From Bacilli bacterium (GTDB lineage: Bacteria; Bacillota_I; Bacilli_A; RFN20; CAG-826): a stretch of DNA of 39,809 nt. The DNA lies in the NCBI GenBank assembly GCA_024695105.1, contig JAILIV010000085.1:1-39809 (forward strand). Direction: 5' to 3'. Below the pieces are notes generated by a model that was given only the letters and a program-made list of their open reading frames with translations, searched no databases and was not told where the DNA came from. The position numbers and the translations under genes are program-made. Below are positions 23,956 through 32,307 of the stretch, one piece after another (the first letter of the stretch is position 1; every line of letters starts with the position of its first letter).

Positions 23956-24531
23956 ATGAGCATTTACGTGGTTCGTCATGGGCAAACCGATTGGAATAAA
24001 GCCGGCACCGTCCAAGGCCGTTATGACACGGAATTAAACGATGCGGGCAAAGCCCAAGCAAAGGAAGCAAAAGAAGCGGTGCGTGACGTCGTTTTCACAC
24101 GTTGCTTATGCTCCCCGCTTACCCGAGCCAGGCAAACCGCCGAGATTATCCTAGAAGGCAGGGACACGCCGATTACGTTCGATGATCGTTTGGTGGAAAT
24201 GGCGTATGGAATCTATGAGGGCACCAATTGGCGTGCGGGCCATTACCAAGAACTGCGCCGCATGTTGGCCAACCGCTATCCTGGCGGGGAGAGTTATTTG
24301 GACGTCGCACATCGGGCGTTCTCGTTCTTAGACGAAATCATGCCCCTTGCCGAAGAAGGGGATATCCTGATCGTTTCCCATGGTGGCATCGGGCGGGTCA
24401 TCCATAGCTATTTCGTCGATGACGTGGACAATGACGCGTTTGTTGACAATCTTTGCCCCAATGGTGGCGTGCGAAAATATGAACCCGTGAAGCGGTTTAT
24501 CCCTCCTGTCGTGCCTTTGCCAAAACCTTGA
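23956..24531 (+). CDS. Histidine phosphatase / phosphoglycerate mutase family protein
   Basis: A 191-aa protein with the phosphohistidine motif VVRHGQTDWN (catalytic His8) and the second His in VSHGGIGRVIHSYF. LCSPLTRARQTAEIIL is the usual family core. The substrate cannot be told: the family includes mutases, alpha-ribazole phosphatase and broad phosphatases. It lies 30 nt after hypA with a poor ribosome site, so it may be at the end of that operon or have its own promoter. Confidence 0.88.
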   Translation: MSIYVVRHGQTDWNKAGTVQGRYDTELNDAGKAQAKEAKEAVRDVVFTRCLCSPLTRARQTAEIILEGRDTPITFDDRLVEMAYGIYEGTNWRAGHYQELRRMLANRYPGGESYLDVAHRAFSFLDEIMPLAEEGDILIVSHGGIGRVIHSYFVDDVDNDAFVDNLCPNGGVRKYEPVKRFIPPVVPLPKP

Positions 24532-24576
24532 GGGTTTTCCCACAAGGTGTATGATGAATTATCCCCATCAAGTCCC

Positions 24577-26253
24577 ATGAAACGAAGGAACTCCCTTTCC
24601 CTTAAGTTGACGCTTGTTCCCGTTATCACGGTCCTTTTGGCGTTTGGCGGCAGCGCGGCCGTCACGTTTTCCTTGTACAACGAGAGCCTTCGCACCAACG
24701 CGAAAAACTCCATTGCTTTGACCACCGAACGTGCAACCAAGCAAATCGATGACGCTTTCGTCACGGTCGAGAGCTCGGTGAAAACCGTCGAATACCTCGC
24801 CACCAAGATGTTCAACGACTTGTCGATATTCGATGACATTCATTCTCCCGGAAACGAATATTCGGCCGCCTTGGATGAATTGAAGGACCTTTTCGCCCTC
24901 AGCGCGGAAAAGACCCAATACGTCTGCGGCTATTGGATGATTTGCAGCCCTGAGGTTACTCATATGAGTGTGGATGATCCCCATGGCCAAGGATTCTTCG
25001 TCGTGAAGGAAACTCTCACTGACACGTTTGTGGAGAAGAATGTCACCAATGTCCTCAAATATGCGGACGATCCGTACAACGGCAACGTCATTTGGTGGAC
25101 GGCCCCTACGCAAGCGATGGCTCCTTCCTGGGTGGAACCTTATTACAACGACCCCGCGGCCCAAAACCTGGTTTCCTATGCCATCCCTGTTCGCATCGAG
25201 GATACGTTTATCGGCATCGTGGGTGTGGATTTGCGTTGGGACGAAATCGTGCCCGACATCAGAGCGGCGAACAAATACGCCACGGGCAAGCCCTTTTTGC
25301 TGAATGGAAACGGGAGGTGTTTGTCTCATCCCGACATCCAGACCATGGACGAGAACGGTCATTATGTTCCTTCGGACTATAATTTTGCCGACGTTTTGGG
25401 GCAGTCCGTCCTCGCTTCCCAAACCGGTGCGGTTTCCTATAACTATCAAGGCCAAGAACGCTTTGCCGCGACGACGACGCTTACGAACGGAATGGTATTC
25501 GGATTGTCCGTCTCTTCCGCCGAATTATTCCATGAACTCGCCTATTTGACGATTATCCCCGCTTCGATTTACGCCGCTTTGACCGTTGCGCTTTCCCTGT
25601 TCTTGTTCTTCTACTCCCGTCACTTGCTTCGTCCTTTGGGACGGCTTAAAGAGGCGGCGGAACAGGTAGAGTCGGGCGATTTGGACGTTTCGCTTCCCAA
25701 AGGAGGGAACGATGAGATTGGCGTTCTGACGGATTCCTTCGACTCCATGCTCGCTTCGCTTCGCTCCAACCAAGCCGCGATGAACGCGTTGGCGTTCCAA
25801 GACGGTCTTACTGGCGTAAAAAACAAAAACGCCCAAGAAGAGAAAATCGAAGAAATCAACACACAGATCAAACTTGGGATCGCGCGTTTCGCCGTCATCA
25901 TGTGCGACGTGGATGATCTAAAGACCATCAACGACGAGAAAGGGCACGGCGCGGGGGATGAAGCCATTCGTACCGCGTGCCTAGCTTTGTGCAAGGCCTT
26001 CGCCCATTCTCCCGTGTACCGCGTGGGTGGGGACGAATTCGTCGCCATCGCCGAAGGGGAGGATTACGACCGTCGCGAAGAGCTCTTCGCGGAAGCCTCC
26101 CGCTTGTCCGGGATTGGGAATGGATACCACTTCTCCATGGGCATGGCCACGTATCAGCAAGGCATCGACATGACCTTTGCCGCGGTTAGTTCGCGCGCCG
26201 ACAATCAAATGTACGCGGTGAAAAAACGGCGCAAATCCGGAACGGACAATTAG
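24577..26253 (+). CDS. Membrane sensor diguanylate cyclase (dCache-HAMP-GGDEF)
   Basis: About 558 aa. A transmembrane helix (LTLVPVITVLLAFGGSAAVTF) is followed by a ~280-residue extracytoplasmic dCache-like sensor, a second helix (IPASIYAALTVALSLFLFF), a HAMP linker (LLRPLGRLKEAAEQVESGDLDVSL) and a GGDEF domain. The domain has VIMCDVDDLKTINDEKGHGAGDEA (metal Asp and substrate residues) and an intact VGGDEF, so it should make c-di-GMP. The RxxD inhibitory site expected five residues before GGDEF is absent (HSPVYRVGGDEF). The ORF track starts at a GTG at 24547; the ATG at 24577 gives a proper signal-anchor start. A TATGAT -10 lies about 21 nt before it, and no Shine-Dalgarno is visible. Confidence 0.9.
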   Translation: MKRRNSLSLKLTLVPVITVLLAFGGSAAVTFSLYNESLRTNAKNSIALTTERATKQIDDAFVTVESSVKTVEYLATKMFNDLSIFDDIHSPGNEYSAALDELKDLFALSAEKTQYVCGYWMICSPEVTHMSVDDPHGQGFFVVKETLTDTFVEKNVTNVLKYADDPYNGNVIWWTAPTQAMAPSWVEPYYNDPAAQNLVSYAIPVRIEDTFIGIVGVDLRWDEIVPDIRAANKYATGKPFLLNGNGRCLSHPDIQTMDENGHYVPSDYNFADVLGQSVLASQTGAVSYNYQGQERFAATTTLTNGMVFGLSVSSAELFHELAYLTIIPASIYAALTVALSLFLFFYSRHLLRPLGRLKEAAEQVESGDLDVSLPKGGNDEIGVLTDSFDSMLASLRSNQAAMNALAFQDGLTGVKNKNAQEEKIEEINTQIKLGIARFAVIMCDVDDLKTINDEKGHGAGDEAIRTACLALCKAFAHSPVYRVGGDEFVAIAEGEDYDRREELFAEASRLSGIGNGYHFSMGMATYQQGIDMTFAAVSSRADNQMYAVKKRRKSGTDN

Positions 26254-26265
26254 TTTTTAAATCAT

Positions 26266-27420
26266 TTAGGCGAGATAAGCGCCGCCTTGCCAACTAATCG
26301 TGCAGGCGATCATCAAAAGAAGCGTTGCGCCATAGACGGATAGGAAGCAAATGAGGTCTTCTTTGCTTGGCTTAAAGCTATGCCGCCACAAGGCCAAGAA
26401 ACCATAGTAACCAATGCCGAAGATACCGTAGATGAACCAAGGCAAGGCGCTGAGGACATAATTGGTGGAGTTTGGCAATAGCCCGCAGCATCCGACGACG
26501 AGGCCAATGGCTAAGGCCGCGCCGTGGGGGATGAGGCCAATCGTTTTGTTGCGTGCACCCCGGACGTTCGCGGTCTCACCCGTGGGATCGCCGATGAAGA
26601 AGTTGGCGATGGTGCAAATGATGCCCAAGGAGACAGTTAAGACGGATGTTCCCACAAGATGCGGGAATATCTCGTAATCTGCCGAGAACCCTGGCAAGGA
26701 GATGAAATAGCTAAGGATGCATGGGCCGATGGGACCAAAGCCATAGAGCAAAGAGAACTCGGCTCCCGCCACCTGGATATGGCCGACGGTGATGATGTAA
26801 AGGGCGGGTCCAAGAATGCAGAGGGACAGGAAAATATTGCCGAATAGCAACAAGCAGATCTGGTCGAAGACGTAGCTTCCAAGCGAGGCCAGAAAACAGT
26901 TGATGAAATATTCCGCCGTGACGAAAAGCAACAACAGCAAATACGCGACGCCAAATAAGCCGAAATTATAGTCTATGCGCACATAGGTGTAGGGGTTTCC
27001 GTGCATGGTTACTTCGCGCGTAAGAGGCGTGGATAGATAACGGATGCCATAAATCGCAAAGCCGATGATGAAGGCGATGGTGATCGAGGCGAGCAAGATT
27101 CCTAGGCCAATCAATGTACGGGCACGTTTGATGGTCGTGCTTTTGTAGGCGGCTTGGTAATAGGTATCCACGCTTTGCCTGCTGGTGCGGTAAGCGTAGA
27201 CGAACACCGCCATCACAAACGTAAGGAGCATCGCGGGAATGAAGATGGCAAGGAATGAAGGACCGTAACCGTAGGTCGCGTATGCGCCAGAGCCACTGGC
27301 GATGGTTGCGGTGGCGGCCTCGAGGCAGGTATAGCCAAACACCAAGGTCAGCGCCCCTCCGAAGATTCCAAGTAACGGCAGCCATTTCTTCAACTGCCAG
27401 ATGCAATAGTGTTTAAGCAT
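26266..27420 (-). CDS. ABC transporter membrane protein (YtrC/D-like)
   Basis: A 384-aa polytopic protein with about ten hydrophobic segments and no recognisable soluble domain. It follows the ATPase gene with an 8-nt overlap, in the order gntR - ATPase - permease. That layout is typical of YtrA-type operons that handle cell-envelope stress or antimicrobial export. The membrane component itself is poorly conserved, so its role is inferred from the neighbours. It converges on the diguanylate cyclase gene with only 12 nt between stops and no clear terminator. Confidence 0.78.
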   Translation of the reverse strand: MLKHYCIWQLKKWLPLLGIFGGALTLVFGYTCLEAATATIASGSGAYATYGYGPSFLAIFIPAMLLTFVMAVFVYAYRTSRQSVDTYYQAAYKSTTIKRARTLIGLGILLASITIAFIIGFAIYGIRYLSTPLTREVTMHGNPYTYVRIDYNFGLFGVAYLLLLLFVTAEYFINCFLASLGSYVFDQICLLLFGNIFLSLCILGPALYIITVGHIQVAGAEFSLLYGFGPIGPCILSYFISLPGFSADYEIFPHLVGTSVLTVSLGIICTIANFFIGDPTGETANVRGARNKTIGLIPHGAALAIGLVVGCCGLLPNSTNYVLSALPWFIYGIFGIGYYGFLALWRHSFKPSKEDLICFLSVYGATLLLMIACTISWQGGAYLA

Positions 27421-28303
27421 TGTCGGAGCCTCCTTTCTTCGCTAGTAGCATTTCTAGGGCGACGACTTCGTCTGGTTCTAATGGCACGGGTTCGATGAAA
27501 AGCGGTTTTAGCGACTCTTTGATGGTCTGCGCGCTTTCCTTGCCACCCAAGATAACGAAGTGGGTGACCGATCCTACGACATGGAAGGACACGAGCTCAA
27601 AGCCAAGGCCTTCGATGTCCTTTTCGGTGATGGGTGCGGGGAAGGCGGCTTGGAACTTCACGAATTCCGCGCCCATGCCTTCGGCCTCTTCCTCCTTGGA
27701 TACGCGGCCATTGGCCACGACGACGAAACGGTCGACGAGTTTCTGCAACGCGAAGATATTGTGGGAGGAGATGACGATGGTTTTGCCGCTGGTCGAGGCG
27801 TCGATGATTTCGTTTTTGATCATGTCGACCACCAATGGATCCAGACCGTCAAAGGCTTCGTCCAGCAATAAGTGGTTGGCATTGACGGATAACGCGAGGG
27901 CGATGAACACTTGGCGTTTCATACCTTTGGAGAAGGTACCGATGGATTTGCCTAAGGGCAGACCGAATTTGGCGATGAGGGCATGGAAGCGTTCCGCGTC
28001 GATGTCAAAGAGCCCTTGGTAGAAGTCCAAGACCCCTTCGATGTTCGCGCCATGGGGCGCATAGGGGTCATCGGAGAGAAAGAAGACATCGGCCTTTCCT
28101 TCGGGTTCTAGGTTTGGCTTTCCGTCGATGTCGACGGTTCCCTCATCGGATTTGTAAATGCCGGCGATGACGCGGAACAGCGTGGATTTGCCCGCCCCGT
28201 TTTGGCCAACTAGGCCGGTGATGCCTTGGCCAAAGTTCACGCTGAGCCGGTCTACGGCCGCAAGATCGCCGAAACGTTTGGTTACGTCATGGACATGAAT
28301 CAT
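27413..28303 (-). CDS. ABC transporter ATP-binding protein
   Basis: A 296-aa ATPase of the multidrug/bacteriocin export class. It has Walker A GQNGAGKST near residue 35, a degenerate signature FSKGMKRQ, Walker B HLLLDEAFDGLDP and the switch His in VISSHN. The C-terminal ~80 residues are an extension common to this class. The ATG overlaps the end of the GntR gene by four bases and AAGGAGG is close by. It energises the membrane protein encoded next. Confidence 0.9.
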   Translation of the reverse strand: MIHVHDVTKRFGDLAAVDRLSVNFGQGITGLVGQNGAGKSTLFRVIAGIYKSDEGTVDIDGKPNLEPEGKADVFFLSDDPYAPHGANIEGVLDFYQGLFDIDAERFHALIAKFGLPLGKSIGTFSKGMKRQVFIALALSVNANHLLLDEAFDGLDPLVVDMIKNEIIDASTSGKTIVISSHNIFALQKLVDRFVVVANGRVSKEEEAEGMGAEFVKFQAAFPAPITEKDIEGLGFELVSFHVVGSVTHFVILGGKESAQTIKESLKPLFIEPVPLEPDEVVALEMLLAKKGGSDNA

Positions 28304-28641
28304 GGACGTTCCTCCTTTGCTTTCGTTAAAGCGTTTTGGATTTGTTCTTCGGTATATCCTTTATCCAGCAACCCTTTTAGGGCTTTAAGAAGGAATTCCT
28401 CGGATGTTTGGGATTGGGTTTTCTTGACGAAATAGCCTTTCTTCGGAACGGATTCGACGATCCCTTCTTCACATAAAAGGGAATAGGCGCGTGCCACGGT
28501 GTTGGGGTTCACGCCTTCTCCAACGGCCACTTCGCGGACGGAGGGGAGGGCGTCGCCTTCTTTTAATACACCCATGGCGATCAACCTTCGGTAATAGTCG
28601 GCGATCGTTTCGAATATCGGTTTTTTCCCAAATGAATCCAT
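28300..28641 (-). CDS. GntR-family regulator, YtrA subfamily
   Basis: A 113-aa repressor-like protein. The winged helix-turn-helix at residues about 10-75 includes GDALPSVREVAVGEGVNPNTVARAYSLLCEEGIV, the classic GntR DNA-binding signature. The short C-terminal tail, with no large effector domain, puts it in the YtrA subfamily. It heads an operon with an ABC ATPase and permease and probably represses it. Two direct copies of CTGTATTA (plus-strand reading) sit immediately upstream of its start codon as a candidate operator. Confidence 0.9.
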   Translation of the reverse strand: MDSFGKKPIFETIADYYRRLIAMGVLKEGDALPSVREVAVGEGVNPNTVARAYSLLCEEGIVESVPKKGYFVKKTQSQTSEEFLLKALKGLLDKGYTEEQIQNALTKAKEERP

Positions 28642-28658
28642 CTGTATTAACTGTATTA
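28642..28658 (-). promoter_or_regulatory. Candidate GntR operator: direct repeat TAATACAG
   Basis: On the minus strand TAATACAG-T-TAATACAG ends directly at the gntR start codon. The two 8-mers are 9 nt apart in phase and overlap any -10 element, a fitting position for autorepression. Confidence 0.5.
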
Positions 28659-28734
28659 GTATTCAACGCGAAATGCAAGGCATGCCCTTAAAAAGGGATG
28701 CGTAAATGAATACCAAGGCATAAACTTTGGCATC

Positions 28735-29127
28735 ATGAAAGTCCTCAGCACGATCGCATGGTATCTATTCGGTGGGATCTGGATGGCTCTCCTTTCCTTC
28801 GTGGAAGGGGCGATCTGCTGTGTGACCATTCTGTTCATCCCCTTTGGGTTAGATCTATTCAAGGTGGGCATGTTCTTCTTGCGGCCCACGGGGAAAGCGG
28901 TATTGCCTAAGGAAACCAATACGGGGACGTTCGTCCTTAACGTCGCGTGGTCCTTTTTGCTCGGGTGGGAGAATTTCTTAATCTTTTCCTTGTTCGGGAT
29001 CTTGTTCTGCATGAGCATCGCGGGCATTTCCTTTGGGCTGCAGTATTTCAAAATGGCCCGATTCGTTTTGGCTCCGTTAACGCATGAATTAACCGACCAT
29101 CCAGAAGAAAAGGTGCTAGAACGGTGA
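28735..29127 (+). CDS. YccF-family (DUF307) membrane protein
   Basis: A 130-aa membrane protein with two copies of the YccF domain. The first is WYLFGGIWMALLSFVEGAICCVTILFIPFGLDLFKVG and the second FSLFGILFCMSIAGISFGLQYFKMARFVLAP. Each has two hydrophobic helices and the conserved IPFG/ISFG turn. The function of the family is not established. It is transcribed divergently from the GntR operon, with 93 bp between the start codons. There is no Shine-Dalgarno; a TAAACT box ends 8 nt before the ATG, which would give a leaderless mRNA, though this box is weaker than others here. Confidence 0.85.
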   Translation: MKVLSTIAWYLFGGIWMALLSFVEGAICCVTILFIPFGLDLFKVGMFFLRPTGKAVLPKETNTGTFVLNVAWSFLLGWENFLIFSLFGILFCMSIAGISFGLQYFKMARFVLAPLTHELTDHPEEKVLER

Positions 29128-29139
29128 AAATGAAGAAAA

Positions 29140-29172
29140 CCGCCTGGGTTTTGCGCCAAGCGGATTCTTTTT
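29140..29172 (+). terminator. Terminator after the YccF gene
   Basis: CCGCcTGG pairs with CCAaGCGG (one mismatch) and is followed by ATTCTTTTTG. Confidence 0.7.
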
Positions 29173-29188
29173 GCGTGGTTGTTGCTTT

Positions 29189-29698
29189 TCAGCGTTTGTT
29201 CTTATTCCGATAGACGCATAGGCGGGTCGTATACCCATTGTCATTCATGGGGTCGCCTTGGCGAATGAGCTCGAAATCGGGATTCTCGTCGATGCGGTTG
29301 AAGAACACCTCGGCCTGCCCATCGGCGTCTACTTTGTTGAGCCACACCTCATCGACGTAAGGGAGGGTTTGATTGTAGATGGAAGCGCCACCGATGACGA
29401 ATACCGTGTCGTCTTCGCTTTCCTTCTTTAGCAACGCGACGAACGATGGGAAGTCATGGACGTTCACGCACCCTTCGTATTCGTGGGTTGGGTCATTGGA
29501 TAAAACGATGTTCTTTCGATTGGGCAAAGGTTTTTGCCGCGGGAAAGACAAAAGGGTGTTTTCGCCCATGGCGACGACGTGTCCCGTCGTAGAGAGGCGG
29601 AAAAAGCCCATGTCCCCCGGCAACTTGAAAAGCAGTCCGTTGCGTTTGCCGATGCCGTAGTTCTTGTCGCAGTTGAGGATGGAGATGATTTTGTTCAT
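29189..29698 (-). CDS. folA: Dihydrofolate reductase
   Basis: Regenerates tetrahydrofolate from dihydrofolate with NADPH, which ThyA next door consumes. The 169-aa protein has YGIGKRNGLLFKLPGDMGFF (catalytic Asp in the PGD position), LPNRKNIVLSND and VFVIGGASIYNQTLPYVDEV, all standard DHFR motifs. The usual MGRxT cofactor motif reads MGENTLLS, so the Arg that contacts the NADPH phosphate in many enzymes is Glu here; cofactor preference could differ (inference). The start overlaps the thyA end by four bases, so translation is coupled. Confidence 0.93.
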   Translation of the reverse strand: MNKIISILNCDKNYGIGKRNGLLFKLPGDMGFFRLSTTGHVVAMGENTLLSFPRQKPLPNRKNIVLSNDPTHEYEGCVNVHDFPSFVALLKKESEDDTVFVIGGASIYNQTLPYVDEVWLNKVDADGQAEVFFNRIDENPDFELIRQGDPMNDNGYTTRLCVYRNKNKR

Positions 29699-30525
29699 AT
29701 GGCGACGGGGATTTTCTCCTCTAGGGGCTCGAACTCGTAGTCAATGAGCTTAAAGTCATCGACGGTGAAATCGTAGAAGTCGTGAATGTCTGGATTGATC
29801 CAAAGAAGCGGCGCCTTGTGGGTGGGCTTGGCGATGACCTTGCGCACGAGGGGCTCGTGACGGTCGTAGATATGCGCGTCTGCGATGACGTGGACGAGGG
29901 TTCCTGCCTTGAGCCCGCTGACTTGGGCGAACATATGCAAAAGGAGGGAATACTGAAGCACGTTCCAGTTATTCGCGGTGAGCATGTCGTTGCTGCGCTG
30001 ATTGAGGATGCCATTCAGCGTGTCTCCGGTGACGTTGAACGTCATGGAGTAGGCGCAGGGATAAAGGTTCATCTCGTGCAGGTCTTCGAAGTTATAGATG
30101 TTGGTGAGGATGCGGCGGGATTGGGGATTGTGCTTCAAATCGTAAAGGACACGGTCGACTTGGTCGAACTCGCCTTCGGGATAGATGGACTTTTTGGCGA
30201 GTTGATACCCATAGGCCTTGCCAATGGACCCAGTTTCGTCCGCCCAGGAATCCCAAATGTGGGAGTTGAGGTCGTGGATGTTGTTGGACTTCTTCTGCCA
30301 AATCCATAAAAGCTCGTCGAGGCAGCTTTTGATGGCGGTGCGGCGCACGGTGAGAATCGGCAGTTCTTCCTGGAGGTTATAACGGTTCACCACCCCGAAG
30401 AGTTTCTTCGTGTGGGCGGGGGTTCCATCTTCCCAATGCGGGCGCACGGGAAGGTTTTCGTCCGAGAATCCATGTTCCAGGATATCGGTCATGTTTTGGA
30501 TAAAGATGTCGTCTGCTTTGCTCAT
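29695..30525 (-). CDS. thyA: Thymidylate synthase
   Basis: Makes dTMP from dUMP using methylene-tetrahydrofolate. The 276-aa sequence carries the active-site region NLYPCAYSMTFNVTGDTLNGILNQRSNDM, with the catalytic Cys in PCAYSM in place of the common PCHxxxQF, plus LPILTVRRTAIKS, LWIWQKKSN and LLHMFAQVSGLKAGTLVHVIADAHIYDRH. The track start at 30561 has no ribosome site. ATG 30525 (MSKADDIF) lies 7 nt after a TATACT -10 box and has no Shine-Dalgarno, so it looks leaderless. It is divergent from nrdG and followed by folA. Confidence 0.94.
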   Translation of the reverse strand: MSKADDIFIQNMTDILEHGFSDENLPVRPHWEDGTPAHTKKLFGVVNRYNLQEELPILTVRRTAIKSCLDELLWIWQKKSNNIHDLNSHIWDSWADETGSIGKAYGYQLAKKSIYPEGEFDQVDRVLYDLKHNPQSRRILTNIYNFEDLHEMNLYPCAYSMTFNVTGDTLNGILNQRSNDMLTANNWNVLQYSLLLHMFAQVSGLKAGTLVHVIADAHIYDRHEPLVRKVIAKPTHKAPLLWINPDIHDFYDFTVDDFKLIDYEFEPLEEKIPVAI

Positions 30526-30596
30526 GAGAAAGAGTATAAGGCCAAAGCGCTTCGCGCGCACGCCTGAAACACGGAAGATGTGGTAGTATTTTCCCG

Positions 30597-31286
30597 ATGG
30601 AATTCTCTGGTTTGGAAAAATTGTCGCTCGTCGACTATGACGATAACCTGACCGCCACCCTTTTCATGGCGGGTTGCCCGTTCCGTTGCCCTTTTTGCCA
30701 TAACGCGGATTTGGTCTTGCACCCAGAGAAGGCGGAGGTGATTCCCTTTGCCACGATTATGGATTACCTCCAAAAGCGTCAGGGCGTGCTGGACGCGGTG
30801 TGCATCACCGGTGGGGAGCCGACGTTAATGCCTGACCTTGAGGAAAAGATCCGCGCCATCCGCGCGTTGGGGTACAAGATTAAGTTAGACTCGAATGGTT
30901 TCCGTCCCACCGTCCTACGTGACCTTATTGGCAAAGGGTTATTGGATTACGTGGCGATGGACATCAAAAACTCCCCCGAGAAGTATTCGTTGACCGCTGG
31001 GGTGGAAGTGGATATCTCCGCGATTGAGGAATCGGTTTCCCTATTGATGAATAGTGGCATTGCCTATGAGTTCCGCACCACGTCGGTGCAAGAGTTCCAT
31101 GACTATTCCGACTTTGTGAAGATCGGAAAATGGATCGCGGGGGCGAATCGCTATTTCATTCAGCATTATGTGGATTCTGAGTACTGCATTCAGCGTCATT
31201 TCCACGAACTAAGCCCGCAAAAAGCGCAGGAATGTCTGAAAATCGTGCAGGAATATGTTCCTTCCGCGCAGTTACGAGGATATTGA
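30597..31286 (+). CDS. nrdG: Anaerobic ribonucleotide reductase activating protein (radical SAM)
   Basis: A 229-aa radical SAM enzyme that installs the glycyl radical on NrdD. The cluster motif GCPFRCPFCHNAD provides Cys27, Cys31 and Cys34 in CxxxCxxC spacing, and ITGGEPTL is the SAM-binding GGE motif. It is longer than E. coli NrdG (about 154 aa), matching the long form found in many anaerobes. The extended -10 TGGTAGTAT ends 7 nt before the ATG with no ribosome site (leaderless). Its partner nrdD lies on the other strand beyond the trxB-like gene. Confidence 0.9.
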   Translation: MEFSGLEKLSLVDYDDNLTATLFMAGCPFRCPFCHNADLVLHPEKAEVIPFATIMDYLQKRQGVLDAVCITGGEPTLMPDLEEKIRAIRALGYKIKLDSNGFRPTVLRDLIGKGLLDYVAMDIKNSPEKYSLTAGVEVDISAIEESVSLLMNSGIAYEFRTTSVQEFHDYSDFVKIGKWIAGANRYFIQHYVDSEYCIQRHFHELSPQKAQECLKIVQEYVPSAQLRGY

Positions 31287-31299
31287 GAGAAGAAAAAAA

Positions 31300-31327
31300 C
31301 CCTTCCGTTAGGTAGAAGGGGATTTTT
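31300..31327. terminator. Bidirectional terminator between nrdG and trxB-like gene
   Basis: CCCTTC/GAAGGG stem flanked by A7 on the left and GATTTTTC on the right; it can end both convergent transcripts. Confidence 0.85.
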
Positions 31328-31328
31328 C

Positions 31329-32234
31329 TTAGCGGGCCATGTTGTTCGCGGCGTGGATGGCCGCGATGGCGCCGTCGGAGATGGCGGTGACGACTTGGCG
31401 CATAACCTTCTGTCGGCAATCACCCACGGCATATAGCCCTTTCGTTGCGGTCATCATGTTGGCGTCTACCACGATGAACCCTTTTTCGTCTAACTCAACG
31501 AGGTTCTTGAAGGGCTCGTTATGCGGCTCTTGGCCCACGGCGATGAAACAACCTTTCGCGGGGATGGTGACCTCTTCGCCGGTCTTGGTGTCTTCAAACC
31601 GCACCGCCTCAAGCTCCTTCTCGCCGATGTATTCTTGGGCGGAGAGGTTGTGGCGGAACTGGATGTTGGGGATCTTCTTCATCCGCTCGACCAGGATTTC
31701 GTCGGCGAAGAACTTGTCGAACAAGGTCGCGATAAAGACGGAACGGCAGATGTCGGAGAGACTGATCGCGTATTGCAGGGCGGTATTCGCATCGCCAATG
31801 AGCAAGACGTCTTGGTCTTTGTAGAAGCTGCCATCGCAGACGGCGCAATAGGAGATGCCCCGTCCGGTGAGCTCTTCTTCCCGCGGCAAACCCAAATGAC
31901 GATGGGTGCACCCCGCGGCGATGATGACGGACTTCGCGTCGTAAAGGTTGAAGTTGGTCTTTACGCGGAACACGTCCACGTCCTTCGTTATTTCGGTGAC
32001 GTCTTCCAATTCGAACTCGGCGCCAAGCTCTGTCACTTGGTCGAAGAGTTGGTCGCTCCAATCCGAGCCCGAGATGGATTTGACGGTCGGATAATTCTCT
32101 AGGCGAGGGGATTTGGCGATTTGCCCGCCGATGGAGTCTTTCTCCAAGAGCAGGACGGTCTTTCCCGCGCGTAGGAGGTATAAGGCGGCGGTCATGCCAG
32201 AAGGCCCACAGCCCACGATGATGCAGTCGTACAT
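31329..32234 (-). CDS. Thioredoxin reductase-like flavoprotein with altered NADPH site
   Basis: A 301-aa TrxB-fold protein. FAD motif CIIVGCGPSGMTAALYL at the N-terminus, redox pair CAVC at Cys130/Cys133 and GLYAVGDCRQK at the C-terminus are all present. The NADPH domain is unusual. The GGGDSA-type motif reads LLIGDANTALQ (about 145-155), and the HRRxxxRA motif that binds the 2'-phosphate is missing (IATLFDKFFAD). This resembles ferredoxin- or flavin-linked thioredoxin reductases such as clostridial FFTR more than NADPH-dependent TrxB. It follows nrdD by 73 nt with AAAGGAG, so it probably reduces the glutaredoxin-like tail of NrdD. The electron donor is inference. Confidence 0.85.
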   Translation of the reverse strand: MYDCIIVGCGPSGMTAALYLLRAGKTVLLLEKDSIGGQIAKSPRLENYPTVKSISGSDWSDQLFDQVTELGAEFELEDVTEITKDVDVFRVKTNFNLYDAKSVIIAAGCTHRHLGLPREEELTGRGISYCAVCDGSFYKDQDVLLIGDANTALQYAISLSDICRSVFIATLFDKFFADEILVERMKKIPNIQFRHNLSAQEYIGEKELEAVRFEDTKTGEEVTIPAKGCFIAVGQEPHNEPFKNLVELDEKGFIVVDANMMTATKGLYAVGDCRQKVMRQVVTAISDGAIAAIHAANNMAR

Positions 32235-32307
32235 GATGGTTCTCCTTTAGAGGAAGAAGGCCCCTTTTCGAGGAGCCTTCTGGTTGTTTTGTCTTTTTCG
32301 CTAAGAC

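Noticed and set aside
32235-32307. Terminator between nrdD and the trxB-like gene
   Set aside because: The hairpin AGAAGGCTCC/GGGGCCTTCT on the minus strand is not followed by a T-run in that direction, so read-through and co-transcription are more likely.
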